A stretch of DNA of 44,973 nt from Prorocentrum cordatum (GCA_963575745.1 CAUYUJ010022516.1:77501-122473); one strand, 5' to 3'; numbered from the stretch's first letter, positions 10,480 to 21,795 are shown. Notes: a model not told the origin generated them from the sequence alone. Program-made: numbers and translations.

Positions 10480-10679
10480 CTTTTTCCTCTAGTTCCGCCC
10501 ACCCATCGCCGATGCAGTCAAGACGCCGAAACCAGGAACACTGTAGATTCGAAACGCCTTCCTGGAGTCCTTCTGTGGCTGTTCCTCGAGCCCTCCTCGT
10601 GCACGGAGTCGCTTTGGGGGAACAGGGGGGGGGCCTCGTTTCCTATTGCGTAATCGTTCCGTGTTTCAGCTTTCTACCC

Positions 10680-12453
10680 CGAGAGGTTCTCGGGAAGTCC
10701 CAAGAGGCCCCCAATCGGATCCAAGAGGCCCCCAAGAAGCTCTTAAGAGGGCCGACGAGGTTCCAAGAGATCTCCCAAGGTGGCCCCAAGAGGCACAACT
10801 CATTGTTTTACGATTGGGCTTCGACGGGTTTTAATTTTTTCTGCCTTTTGGCATCCCGATGCTCCAAGACGGCCCAAGAGGCTTCCAATACCGCTCCAAC
10901 ATAGAGGAATAGGCCTCCAAGAGGGCCCCAAGACGGCCCGCGAGGGCCCCAAGACGGTGCTTGAGGCGCCCAAGACGGCCCGAGAGGGCCCCAAGAGCCC
11001 CAAGAGAGGCCCAAGACGGGGAACGCGACCCAACAGCAGAGCGTTCCCCCCAAAAGGCCCACAGGAGGCCGCAAGAGGCCCCAAAGTGGTCCGACGAGGA
11101 CCCCAAAAGCTTCCCGAGGGCCCAAAAGGCCCCTAGGAGACGTCCAAGAGGTCGGGCCGCTTCCAAATTGCCCACGACCGGCCACGCGGGCCGTAGAGAT
11201 GGTCACGAAAGCCTGAAGAGGCCCCGAAGACGCCCAAGAGCGGCCGAAGAGGGCCCGTGAGGACCCCGAGAGGGCCTTCAAGAGGCAAACATCGGCCCAT
11301 TTCCTTTGTAAAACGCACATGTTCGGCATACTCGCTGGCTTCGTCTTCACAATGCCCCAGGCGCCCCCGCGGAGCCCCAACACAGCCCAAGAGAGACCCA
11401 AGAGGGCCCCAGACGGCCCAAAAGGGTCGTCCTGTGGGGCTCACGGACCCCCCCGAGACGGCCCAAGAGGTCCCAAAGCCGGCCCAGGAGGCCCCCAAGA
11501 CGGCCTCAGGGAGGCCCAAGAGGGCCTCGTTCGAAATCATGTTCCCGGAAGCCTCTCCAGGAACATGATGTCCGGGTTCCCAGGACGCCCAAAGACAGCC
11601 CCCAGAGGCCCCGGACACGCCGAAGATGGCCTCAGGACGGCCGACGACGCCGCCAAAACGCTCCAAGAGCGCCTCCAGAGGCCCATCCAAAAGGCCCCAG
11701 AAGCCGAAAATCATTAATTTTCCAATGGTTTTTGAAGCATTCGTGCGCTCTCCCATGTTCCGCCTCCCCACGGTCCCGGACCGCGTCAGAGGCCCTTCAG
11801 ATCGCTCCAAGACGGCCGAAGAGGCTCCCAAGAAAACCCAGAGACGGCCCAGGAGGCTCCCCAGATAAATCAAGAGGACCTCGAGAGCGCCCCAAGAGAG
11901 CCCCAAGAGCGACCCAAGATGGCCCGAAGAGCGCGACATTTCAAGGTCTCCTGCCTGAGATGCTCTTAAGACGCCCCCAGAGGCCATCAAGAGGCTCCCA
12001 AGAAGCCTCAGGCAACCCAAGTGTGCCCCAAAAGCGCGCCAAGAGAAGGCCCAGAGGGGTCCCGAGGCGGCCCGGGTCCGCCCCGAAGCAGGCCGCGGCA
12101 GGCTAATGGAGGTCCCGAGAGGGTCCTAGACGGTCCAAGAGGCTCCGAAGACGCCTAAGCTGCCCTCAAGACGGCCGACGAGGACTCCAACATGCTCTAG
12201 GACGGGCTCAAGAGGCTCCCCAAGAGGGCCCTGGGAGGCAAGATTCTATAATTTTCCGATGGTTTTTGAAGGATTTAGGTATTCTCGCTTTCCCCGCTTC
12301 CCAGCGCTCCCTCACGGCCTCGCTCGGAGGCCCTTCAGATCGCTCCAAGACGGGCCACGAGGCCCCGAAGAGGGCGCCAAGAGACGGCCACAGGAGGCTC
12401 CCCAGACCACCCAACTGTGCCCCAAGAGCTCCCCACGAGAGGGCCCAGAGAGT
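10680..12453 (+). repeat. CCCAAGA satellite, plus orientation, block 1
   Basis: Hundreds of imperfect short units of the type GGCCCCAAGACGGCCCAAGAG. The array is punctuated by AT-rich islands with a TTTTCCxATGGTTTTTGAA-like core (about 10796, 11706 and 12238). The unit contains no stop codon in several frames, so long proline/lysine-rich plus frames and leucine/glycine/tryptophan-rich minus frames arise without being genes. Confidence 0.85.
11536..11569. repeat. CATG palindrome P1 within the satellite
   Basis: A 34-bp near-perfect palindrome beginning ATCATGTTCC and ending GGAACATGAT. Related palindromes lie at 12707 and 13097. Confidence 0.7.
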
Positions 12454-12618
12454 CACCACCCACCAAACCACCCCAACCCAACCCGAAGGCCCCGATTTGC
12501 CCTCCATTTCCAGTGGGGGGGGTCGGGGAACATCGAAAAAACACACACGAAGCCCGTACCCCCCCCCAACCCGAAATTCGGGTCTTCGGGTTGGGTTGGG
12601 GTGGTCTGGTAGGTCGTC
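12454..12618. mobile_element. MITE-C: 165-bp element with 44-bp terminal inverted repeats
   Basis: Arms at 12454-12497 and 12575-12618 match as reverse complements at about 37 of 44 positions, with a perfect 22-bp core containing CCCCAACCCAACCCG. The 77-bp centre has no coding potential. It interrupts the CCCAAGA satellite. AGAG close to both ends could be a target-site duplication, but this is uncertain. Confidence 0.65.
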
Positions 12619-12892
12619 AGAGCGGGGACATGGTTCATCATGGGCCCGAGAATTCCCGGAGGGCCCCCAGGGAATGCCCAAGAGACCCCCCAACACACCC
12701 CAAGAAACCATGTCCCCAGAAAGCCTTCCGGGGACATGGTTCATCATGGGCCCACGAGTCTCCAGAGGCTTCGAAGCATCATAGTGCTACAGGAGAGCTG
12801 TCTGGGAAGTTGATTGGGAACATGACTGATCGCCTTCTCGCGGCCCTCCGCAGATCGTTTCGCACAAAGTTGCCCCAAGTGCCCTCTTGAAC
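12619..12892 (+). repeat. CCCAAGA satellite, plus orientation, block 2
   Basis: A short continuation of the satellite with several CATGGTTCATCATGGGCCC-type segments. It includes palindrome P2. Confidence 0.6.
12707..12740. repeat. CATG palindrome P2 within the satellite
   Basis: A 34-bp near-perfect palindrome beginning ACCATGTCCCC and ending GGGGACATGGT. It shares layout and spacing with P1. Confidence 0.75.
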
Positions 12893-13062
<170 letters not shown>

Positions 13063-13096
13063 CACGCCCCAACAGGCTCCCCAAGACGCCCCTAAA

Positions 13097-13130
13097 CCCA
13101 TGCTCCCAGAAGGCCTTCTGGGAACCCGAT
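13097..13130. repeat. CATG palindrome P3 (diverged)
   Basis: The third member of the 34-bp palindrome family. The centre CCCAGAAGGCCTTCTGGG is a perfect palindrome; the outer bases have diverged. Confidence 0.65.
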
Positions 13131-13255
13131 TCATACGGCCTCCGCCCCTCTACACAACCATCTTCCTCGAAGGCCTTTCGGCACGCAGATTGGAATGCGT
13201 GTACTGTGGTCCACTACTTCAGTGGAGCAGTGAATTCGTCAAGGCCTGGGGCCTG

Positions 13256-13295
13256 CTAGAACCTGAGCGCGCGCGAAGCGCGCGCGATGGTTCTA
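13256..13295. repeat. CTAGAAC hairpin H2
   Basis: TAGAACC and GGTTCTA flank two GCGCGCGC blocks separated by GAA, forming a strong hairpin. A TATA/TATG microsatellite follows at 13305-13375, as after H1 and H3. Confidence 0.8.
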
Positions 13296-13302
13296 CATGT
13301 GC

Positions 13303-13303
13303 G

Positions 13304-13334
<31 letters not shown>

Positions 13335-13378
13335 GTATGTGTGTATATATATATATATAGGAATACGTACATACATAC
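13303..13378. repeat. TA and TATG microsatellite
   Basis: TA repeats, five TATG repeats, then more TA. Confidence 0.95.
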
Positions 13379-13424
13379 CGGTTTACGAGGCCCCGGGCTC
13401 TCGGACCCAGGGCCCGACGGCGCA

Positions 13425-13800
13425 TGGGCGGATTGTGGATTTCCGGGGTGCCCAAGACAGCCCAGGAATCGCCCGAGACCGGCCAAGATTTCCCCAAGAC
13501 GCCCCAAGTGAGGTCCAAAAGGGCTCCCATACGGCCCCAGGGCATTCGAAGAGAGCCCAACACCGTCCAAGACCGTCCCAAGATGGCTTCAGATGGCTCC
13601 AGGACCGTCCAAGGCAGCCCCAAAACGGCCTAAGAGGTCCTCAAGGGGACCCCCGAGAGGGCTTCAGGAGGCCAAAAACATTGACTCTCCTTAGGCTTTA
13701 AAGGTGTTTAGGGTTCTCCGCTTTTAGGGCCAATAACGTCCCACGACGGCCCTAGAGTCACCAAAGATCGTCGCAAGACGGCCCAAGAGGTTCTACCAGC
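13425..13800 (+). repeat. CCCAAGA satellite, plus orientation, block 3
   Basis: The same short units as block 1, with one AT-rich island at about 13672-13735. Confidence 0.75.
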
Positions 13801-14204
13801 TACGGATACCCCTTGGAGAGGTGGCTCTCACCAGCCTGACCATCTTGGCTGCAACAGAAATGTGCGCATGTAGCGGTTGCCCTCGTGAGCCGAGGCGTTA
13901 GCGGCAGCAGAGTGCCGTTCTTTTGCCATCCCTCCGCCGCTGCAGACGCACGTGGGTGCTGCTATGTATAGACTGCCAGACATTTGGGCTGAGGCCCGAA
14001 TCAGTTTGCTGGCCCGCTATCATGCTGGCGGAGAGGACGGGGCGGGATGAAAGGGGCAGGACGCCTAGCCAGGCCTAGTATTTCGGGTCACAGGGTTCGG
14101 TTGATATATGCTGAACTCATTCATTCCCATCCATCCTGTGGTGTTGGGTCTTCGTTATGAAGGGACGGTCACCGCGATCCTCCTCTCCTCTCCTCCTCCT
14201 CCTC
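13801..14204. other. Unassigned sequence
   Basis: No tandem pattern and no recognisable coding region. Confidence 0.4.
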
Positions 14205-14985
14205 CTCCTTCTCCTCCTCCCCCTCCTCCCTCCCTCTTGGCACATCCCTCACACGTTTCGTGGCCCCATAGGGAGCGCCACCTAAGGTCCCAGTGGCGCA
14301 GTCCGCATGGCGGCGCCGCCCTATTTTGACACACCCCTCACACGCTTCGTGGTATCATAGGGAGCTCCACCTGAGGTCCAGCTGGCGCAGTCCGCATGGC
14401 GGCGCCGCTCCATTTTGACACGCCCCTCACACGCTTCGTGGTATCATGGGGAGCTCCACCCAAGGTCCCAGTGGCGAAATCCGCGTGGCGGCGCCGCCCT
14501 ATTTTGGCACACCCCTCACGCGTTTCGTGCCCCCATGAGGAGCTCCACCTCAGGTCCCAGTGGCGAAGTCCGCGTGGCGGCGTCGCCCCATTTTGGCACA
14601 CCCCTCACGTTTCGTGGCCCCATAGGGAGCTCCACCTAAGGTCCGAGTGGCGCAGTCCGCATGGCGGCGCCGCCCCATTTCGAAACACCCCTCGCACGTT
14701 GCGTGGCCCCATAGGGAGTTCCAGCTAAGGTCCTGCGCATCGTTATTATCATCGCAATCATCGCCGCTCGCCCCTCGCGCGTTTTGTGGCCTTCACCGAA
14801 GGCCCCAGTGGCAGTGCCCGCATGGCGTTCCCGCCCCATTTCGGCACATCCCTCACACGTTTTGTGGCCCCATGAAAGGGGGCTCTACATCAGGCGCCAG
14901 CAGCAGCGCCCGCATGGCGATCGCGCCCTATTTCGGCACGCTCTTCACGCGCTTCGTGGCCCCATGAGGAGATCCACCGAAGGCG
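14205..14985. repeat. 89-bp tandem repeat array (~8 copies)
   Basis: After a short CCT tract, a unit of about 89 bp repeats. Its landmark TCCGC is seen at 14301, 14390, 14479, 14568 and 14655, giving spacings of 89, 89, 89 and 87; three diverged units follow. Each unit carries CCCCTCACACG, TTCGTGGCCCCATAGGGAG, TCCACCTxAGGTCC and GCATGGCGGCGCCGCC. Because 89 is not a multiple of three, coding of a repeated peptide is unlikely. Confidence 0.9.
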
Positions 14986-15009
14986 ATACTAACAACGCTG
15001 CTCACATCT

Positions 15010-15500
15010 GCATATGGCTGGGTCCTTCGCCAGGCTAATTTTTGTTCTCGCGTGGGATTCGGCCGACTTCAAAAAAGGACGAGACCAGCATCTCTCGCGC
15101 CCTTCGAGAAGGTTGGGCGACCCTGGTGGGCTGTGGTTTCTTCCGCGCTTCTTGAGGCCTTTAGGGGATGTTTTGGTCAGATGATTGATGGGGTCGGTTG
15201 GGAGCCCTTTGGGGGACCGTTTGGAGACAATTCGAAGTGCTCTTGGAGCCTCAGGGGAACAGTTTGGAGGCCTCCAGGCTTGATATTTGCTGCCAATGAA
15301 AATTGCCAGCTTCCGCTCTCAGAAGAAGGGGACTTCACCGTGCAAAACGCCAGTCTGGGAGGAGGAAGGAAGACGAGGAGGGGGTAGAGGAGGCGTCTGC
15401 GCCCGGGCCCCTCCAGATCGCCGCGCCCTGCTCTGCCGGCCAGCCGAGAGACGCCTTTCGATGCCACGTGGATCATCGGGGAGGCAGGCCGAGTCGCGGG
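15010..15500. other. Unassigned sequence
   Basis: Part (15120-15290) resembles minus-orientation satellite (TTGGGAGCCCTTTGGGG). No gene is recognised. Confidence 0.4.
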
Positions 15501-15830
15501 AGTTGAGTTCCGATGGCCCATTTGTCATTGGGGGCCCACTGTCAATCGGGGAGGGGCGAGTCGCGGGAATTCGGCTCCGATTGCCTCTTTGACCGTGGGG
15601 GGCCATGTTCAAATGAGCAATCGAGGGGGCTCGGCCGAGGCGGGCGAATTGAGCTCCGATCGCCCAATTAGCAAAAGGAATCCCGTTGTCAAATGGATCA
15701 TCGGGGCGCCCGATTGCCCATTTTATAATGGGATCCCCACTGTCAAACAGGGAGTCTGAAGGGAAGTGTGGCCGATTGCCGTTTGACAGTGGGGATCCCA
15801 TGGTCAAACGGGCAAAGTTCGCTCAGCATT
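15501..15830. repeat. Degenerate inverted/tandem repeat with a perfect 21-bp inverted pair
   Basis: Modules of the type CCCGATTGCCCATTTxxCAATGGGGATCCC recur in both orientations. The clearest pair, ATGGGATCCCC plus ACTGTCAAAC at 15728-15748, is perfectly inverted at 15781-15801 with a 32-bp spacer. Confidence 0.65.
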
Positions 15831-15845
15831 TTCAGCTGCAATTTT

Positions 15846-15900
15846 GCCCCCCCCCCCCCCCCCCCCCCAACACCCCCCCTATCCGGGGGGGATTACGGGG
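15846..15900. repeat. Poly-C tract and adjoining C/G runs
   Basis: A run of over 20 C, then CCCCCCC and GGGGGGG runs that could pair. Confidence 0.85.
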
Positions 15901-16095
15901 GGGAATCTTCTCACACGCCTTGATGACCCAAAAGGGGTCGACGGACTCCGTGACTGTCCCACAAGTCCGTTGTTATCCCTCAGAAAGCCTGGCACCACGC
16001 GTTGAGGGTGGCCCACGCTCGGGACATTTCTCTTTTGGTAAACTCGAGTGTGTGGATTCGCGCAAAGCCTACTGACAATGACTGCGGAGCCGGCG

Positions 16096-16122
16096 CTAGA
16101 ACCTAAGCGCGCGTGGTTCTAG
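16096..16122. repeat. CTAGAAC hairpin H3
   Basis: A 27-bp inverted repeat from CTAGAACC to GGTTCTAG with a short GCGCGC centre. It runs directly into the TATG array. Confidence 0.8.
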
Positions 16123-16746
16123 TATGTATGTATGTACGTACGTATGCATGTGTGTGTGTGTGTACGTAATGCATGCGCATGTGTATGTGTATGTGTGTGT
16201 ATGTGTATGTGCATGTGCATGAGTATGTGAATGTGTATGTGTATATGTATGTGCACGTGTATGTACATGTGTATGTACACGTGGATGTGTATGAGTGTGT
16301 GGGTATGTATGTTTGTGTGTGTATGAGTGTGTCTGCGTGCGTATGCATGTGCATGTGCATGGGTATGTGCATGTACAGGTGTATGTGTATGTGTATGTGT
16401 ATGCATATATGTATGATTCTGTGTATGCGTATGTGTACGAGTATGAGCATGTGTATGAGTATGAGTATGAGTATGCTTATGTGTATGTGCATGTGTATGT
16501 GCATGTGAACGTGTAAGTGTATGCGTGTGTGTACGTGCATATGTATGTGCATGTGTATGTGTATGAGTGTGTATATGAATTTTGTGTGTGTGTGTATGAG
16601 TGTGTCTGCGTGTGTATGCATGTGCATGTGCATTGGTATGTGTATGTGCATGTGCATGTGTATGTGTATGTGTAGATGTATGTGTAGATGCATGCGTATG
16701 TATATGTTTATGTGTAGGTGTATGTGTATATGTATGTACATGTGCA

Positions 16747-16789
<43 letters not shown>

Positions 16790-17125
16790 GTGCATACGTA
16801 TGTGTATTAGTGTATGTGCATGTGTATGTGTATGTCCGTGTATGTGTATGTGTATGTGTGTGTGCGTGTGTGTGTGACTGTGACTGTGCATGTGCATGTG
16901 AATGTGTATGTGTATGTGCATGTGTATGTGCATGTGCATGTGCATGCATACATGCATGCATGCATGTATGTATGTATGTATGAAGACATTTAAGTATGTA
17001 TGTATGCATGTATGTCTGTACAGTATGTATGTATGTACGTATTTAAGTCTGTATGTATGCATGCATTTAAGTGCACGTGTATGTAAGTATGTATGTATGT
17101 ATGTATGTAAGTATGTATGTATGTA

Positions 17126-17156
<31 letters not shown>

Positions 17157-17262
17157 ATGTATGTATGTATGTATGTCTGTTGTATATACATATGCATGTC
17201 TGTCTGCCTGCCTGTCTGTCTGTATGTATGCATGTATGCATGTAGATGTATACACATATGTA
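16123..17262. repeat. TATG/TGTATG/TGCATG microsatellite, 1.1 kb
   Basis: TATG tetramers at both ends, TGTATG and TGCATG hexamers in the middle, and CTGT near 17129-17152. Cysteine/methionine-rich plus frames and histidine/threonine-rich minus frames follow from composition alone. Confidence 0.97.
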
Positions 17263-17364
17263 TACAGCCCTGGATGCAAGGCAGGGGACCCTAAGGGCAA
17301 ACCCTGGATGCCCATGCCGGTGGCAGGGCCCCTGGGCCCCTCTAAGACGCGCCAGGAGCGGCCC

Positions 17365-18378
17365 ATAAACCACCGCGATGGCCCAAGAGGGATCCGAATC
17401 GTTGAAGAACCGCTCCAAGACGCCCAAGATGGCCCCAAGACGTGCCAAGGGACCGACCAAGACGCCTCCCAGAAAGCCCTCCAGAGAGCGGCTCGACAGG
17501 CCAACATCATGGATTCTGATTGTTTTTTGTAAGGCTTTTTGCTTTCTCGCGTTTTCGGGCTCCCGACGAACTACCACGGGCCAAGAGGTCCCCAAGACCA
17601 CCTCAAGATGGCCCAAGAGGATCCCAAGAGAGCCCCAAGACGGCCCCAAAGGGCCCGAAGACGGCCCAACAGGGACTCAAGATAGCCCAAGAGAGCCCCA
17701 AGACGGCCTCAAGAGAGGCCCAAGAGGGGGCACGCGAACCGACAATTCGAGCTTTCCGCCCCAAGAGGCCCCCAGGAGGCCCCAAGAGGTCCCCAGGGGG
17801 TCCCAAAAGGCCCCCAAGACGCCCCAGAAGGGCTTCAAAACGGCGTTCCAAACATTACCTCCAAAGCGCCCCGAGGAGGCCTCAAAACGGCATCCGAAAC
17901 GGGATCGCCAGAAATGGCGCTTCCAGACAGCTAAAACGACCAATGACAGCCCGAGACTACCCCAGAATGAGCCCTTGATGGTTCAAGAGGCCTCCAGGAC
18001 GCCCCAAGAGGCCGCCAAGATGCCTCCCAAGGAGCCCCAGGGGGCAAAAATCATTGACCGTACGTGGTCTTTTAAACGATTTTCGAGTTCTCGTCTGTTT
18101 CAATTTCCCAACGCTCCACGACGGCCCAAGAGGCCAATGTTCGCTCCAAGACAGCCCCAGAGGGAAGACGGCCCCAAGACGGCCCAAGAGGATCCCAAGA
18201 CGGCGCCAGAGGCGCCCAAGACGGCCAGAGAGGGCCCCAAGACAGCCCCGAGAGGGGCCCAAGAGGGGTAACAAGAACCGAAATTCCGAGCCTTCACCCC
18301 GAGAGGCTCTCATGAGGTCCCAAGAGGTCCCCAAGAGGGTCCAAGTGGCCCCCAAGATGCCCCCAGAGCCTCCTCCCC
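17365..18378 (+). repeat. CCCAAGA satellite, plus orientation, block 4
   Basis: The same unit type as block 1. AT-rich islands at about 17505-17575 and 18045-18118 are 540 bp apart, suggesting a higher-order unit. A ~300-residue open frame here is a by-product of the stop-free unit. Confidence 0.85.
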
Positions 18379-18425
18379 TAATAAGATGTTTATGTCTATA
18401 TATATACACACACATATATATATAG
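18379..18425. repeat. TA/CA microsatellite
   Basis: TATA and ACACAC repeats ending in a short GAGA run. Confidence 0.9.
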
Positions 18426-18484
18426 AGAGACGCATACAAACTTCACGTTCATATATACATATCATCCACACGTATCATTGTTTA

Positions 18485-18845
18485 CACATGTGATTTTATG
18501 AATTGTGTATGTATTAGTATTTGTATGTTTTTTTCATTTGCAGTTGTATGTATCTTTGTATTTGCATGTGCAATCGCATTGGCATTTGCATTTGCATTTG
18601 CATTTGCATTCGTATTTGTATGTGTAGTCGTAGTTGTACTTGCATTTGTGTTTATATCTGTATGTGAGTGTATGTATCTGTATGTATGTTTATGCATGTA
18701 TATATTCATGTCTGTAATGTATGTAGTGTGTGTAATGTATGCATGTATGTATGTATGCATGCATGCATGCATGTATGTATGTGTGTATGTATGTATGCAT
18801 GTATGTATGTTTCTATGTATAAATGTATGTATGTTTATTTATTCA
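18485..18845. repeat. TTGTAT/TTTGCA and TATG microsatellite
   Basis: GTATTTG/GCATTTG hexamers (to about 18660), then TATG tetramers. It sits at the point where the large satellite changes orientation. Confidence 0.9.
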
Positions 18846-19156
18846 AGACTGCATTGGCGCTGCGCGCCATGAGTTCTGCACGCAAGCGGAATGCGTGCGT
18901 GCGTACATTCGCACATACATGTATACACGCGCACGTGCATGCACGTTCCGTATAAATGTCTGGGTGTATACAATATACTTACATTGTTGTATGTGTGTAT
19001 ACAGCGTACATGTGTACATTTAACTTTATGTGTGTAAGGGTATGAACATGCATATGCAACTCGCACGGGGCATCCTCGGGCATCTTCGCTGCATGCCACG
19101 AGACCCTCAACGACTGGGTCAAAATGTGAAATGTCATGGGAGCAAACGCAATGAAT
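18846..19156. other. Unassigned junction sequence
   Basis: Non-repetitive apart from short TG/TATG stretches. It lies between plus- and minus-orientation satellite blocks; no gene seen. Confidence 0.4.
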
Positions 19157-20060
19157 GTTGGCATTCGGAAGCATCGTGGGGGTGTTTTCGGGGCCCTCGT
19201 GGGCCGTTTTGGCGCTTTCATGGGCCGTCCTGGGGCCTTCTTGGGCCTTCTTGGGGAGCTTGGGCCCGCTGGAGCCCCCTTTGGACCCATCTTGGGCACT
19301 TCCGGGGACCTCCCATGGCGCTTTTGGGTCTGTGCTGGGAGCCCTTGGGGGGCCTCTTGGTTCCATTGTGGGCTGTCTTGGGACTCTCGTGGGCGATCGT
19401 GGGGCCCGGCTCGGCCGTCTTGAAGCTTTCTAGGGGGCCTTTTGGAGCGTCTTGAGGCGATCTCGGGGGCTTTGAAACCGTCTTGCAAGCTGATGAAATC
19501 CGAAAGGCGAATCTGCTAAAATTGTAAGTTTTTACGAAGGGAATGGGACGATTTTTGTGGTTTGAAGACCCCTTGGAAAGCTTTTTGGGGTGCCTTGGGG
19601 GTCTTTATGTTGGCATTCGGAAACATCGTGGGGGTGTTTTCGGGGCCCTCGTAGGCCGTTTTGGCGCCTTCATGGGCCGTCCTGGGGCCTTCTTGGGCCG
19701 TCTTGGGGAGCTTGGGCCCGCTGGAGCCCCTTTGGACCCATCTTGGGCACTTCCGGGGACCTCCTATGGCGCTTTTGGGTCTGTGCTGGGAGCCCTTGGG
19801 GGGCCTCTTGGTTCCATATTATGGGCTGTCTTGGGGCTCTCGTGGGCGATCGTGGGGCCCGGCTCGGCCGTCTTGAAGCTTTCTTGGGGGCCTTCTGGGG
19901 CGTTTGGGGGCGATCTCGGGGGCTTTGAAACCGTCTTGAAAGCCTTTGAAAACCGAAAGGCGACTATGCTAAAATGTTAAGTTTTAACGAAAATAACGGA
20001 ACGATTTTTGTGCTTTGAAGGCCCCTTGGAAAGCTTTTTGGGGTGCCTTGGGGGTCTTTT
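19157..20060 (-). repeat. 452-bp tandem duplication of the satellite, minus orientation
   Basis: Two copies, 19157-19608 and 19609-20060, match closely from GTTGGCATTCGGAA through GGGGTGCCTTGGGGGTCTT. Each has short CTTGGGGCC-type units followed by an AT-rich island (GCTAAAATTGTAAGTTTTTA-like). It is the reverse orientation of the 10.7-18.4 kb satellite and shows what one higher-order unit looks like. Confidence 0.88.
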
Positions 20061-20296
20061 GGGCCGTCCTGACGCAATGGGAGTCCCTCTTGGAGCGCTC
20101 TTGTGCTGTCTCTCCCTTGAGCCTTTCTGATGACCCCTCGGATCGCTCTGGGTCTGCTGGCAAGGCGTTTGTGGAGACCCAGAAAGCCGGGTGACCTTTT
20201 CCAAGGACGTCCAAGGGAGCCCGAGAACCCCAGATCCCGGTGGTCCAGTTTTAGGGGGGGGGGTTCCCCCCCCCCCCCGGGCTTGTAAAAATATAG

Positions 20297-20326
20297 GAAT
20301 ATATATATATATATATATATATAGAT
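20297..20326. repeat. AT dinucleotide microsatellite
   Basis: About 13 AT repeats after runs of G and C at 20247-20279. Confidence 0.95.
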
Positions 20327-21000
20327 ACGTATGCTGGGGTACCGGGAGCCCGGGGCCCGGGCCAGGACACCCTCCTGGACTTCCCCCCCCTTGCGGCCCA
20401 CGACACTGTTGACCCTTCCGGGGCCTTCCGGGCCTCCCCCCCGCCGCTCTGGAGGCCAATCGGACAGCCTGAGGTGCCCCGCTCATGTCCTGCCCCCCTT
20501 CTCGCGGCGTCAACTCTCAGGGCGGGGTGTCTCCGGTGGGGTGTCAGGCAGGAGGTGCTGCAGGTGGTTGCCGCTGCCCTCCGTGCTCCGCGCGACCCTC
20601 GAGGTCGCCCGTGCGTGAGGGCGGCCGGCACGCCGCGACCTTGTCGTCAGCAGTGGCCTCGGCCCTGGTTCCCTGCTCCGTGTTTTCTGCGGATGGTGCC
20701 ACTCTCTGCGACGAGCAGCTTCTTCTCGGCGCAGCACGATCGTGGCGCAGATGTGTTCGATCTTTTCGCTCTGCCTGCTGCTGGCTATCCTGGGTCATCA
20801 GGAATCGCCCCGATCAGCTATTCGAGCTGTCGCGTCCACGGAGGGGGAGCCGCTCGGGAACCGGCGGGGAGGCAAGGATTGGAGGAGACGAAGGGTAGGG
20901 GGAGGGGGGATGAGCGGAAAGGACAGTTCCCGCTTCTCTCGGGACCGTGGTTTGGGCTGGCGATCGTGACGGCTCCGATTGTGGCGGCTCCAGAACATGA
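20327..21000. other. Unassigned GC-rich sequence
   Basis: Overlapping open frames occur on both strands but none shows a conserved motif. The cause is probably high GC content. Confidence 0.4.
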
Positions 21001-21029
21001 GCAGGAGAAGCCGATTGCTATCGTTTGCT

Positions 21030-21345
21030 GTCGGTTGCTGGGGGCCCTTGTGGGTCGTCTTGGGGCGGTTTGGCGGGTCTCTTGGGCCGTCTTGGAGCGC
21101 CGGAAAGCCGCAAAGGCGATACATCCGAAATCTTACAAACACCAAAGGATCATCGGCGGTTTTGGCCGCCTGGAGCTCTCCGCAGGTGGATGGCCTCTTG
21201 GAGACCTCTCAGGCGTTCTTGGGAGCCTCTTGGCCGTCTAGAGGCCGTCTTGAGAACCTCTTGAGCCGTCTGGCCATCGAGGGCCGTTTTGGCGTCGTCT
21301 TGGTTGTCTCGGAAGCCATCCTGGAAGCAAATTTGGCCGCCTGGA
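21030..21345 (-). repeat. CTTGGGG satellite, minus orientation
   Basis: Short units such as GTCTTGGGGC and GCCTCTTGG, with an AT-rich island at about 21085-21150. Confidence 0.7.
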
Positions 21346-21639
21346 TGCCGAGAAGATCCGAGTATTGTGCACTGTGCGGGGGGTCGTGGCCTCGAAGGCC
21401 AGACTGTGGTGTGGTTTTCCGAGGGCTTGTGGCCTCGATGGCGCGAATCACATGTATTATTGCGGGTCACACGGCCCCGCGTGAGTTCTGAGGACGTGGT
21501 TTTGGTGTGGTGAAAATGCCGATCCGGGGCTCACCCCCTCGCGCGGCCTAGACACAATTTTCCCCAATCAGAGCTTGCCTCTGTAGGGGTCCTAGCGGAT
21601 TCATATGGTTAGGTTAGGTTTGCCGCGGATTTTCGCCGC

Positions 21640-21795
21640 ACGCCCAGGTGCCCGGTTTCCTGGGGGTGCCCGGGTACCCGGGTGCCCAGGTGCCCTGGTG
21701 CCCGGGCGTGCCCGGGGGTGGCCAGGTGCCAGGGTGCCCGGGTGCCCGGGTGCCCGGGCGTGCCCGGGGGTGCCTGGGGGTGTCCGGGGGTGCCC
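21640..21795. repeat. GTGCCCGGG short tandem repeat
   Basis: Units of 8-10 bp (GGTGCCCGG, GCGTGCCCG) repeated about 16 times. Confidence 0.9.

Noticed and set aside
13700-13735. TTTAGGG telomere-type motif
   Set aside because: Only isolated occurrences inside a satellite island; no tandem run.
14236-14985. CRISPR-like array of regular repeats
   Set aside because: Units are contiguous 89-bp tandem copies without unique spacers, and the context is eukaryotic.
16103-17257. Histidine-rich 384-residue minus frame resembling metal-binding proteins
   Set aside because: It is a reading of the CATA/TATG microsatellite.
17378-18271. Open frame of ~297 residues rich in Pro-Lys-Thr-Ala
   Set aside because: It lies wholly in the CCCAAGA satellite. 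The repeat unit has no stop in several frames and no domain is present.
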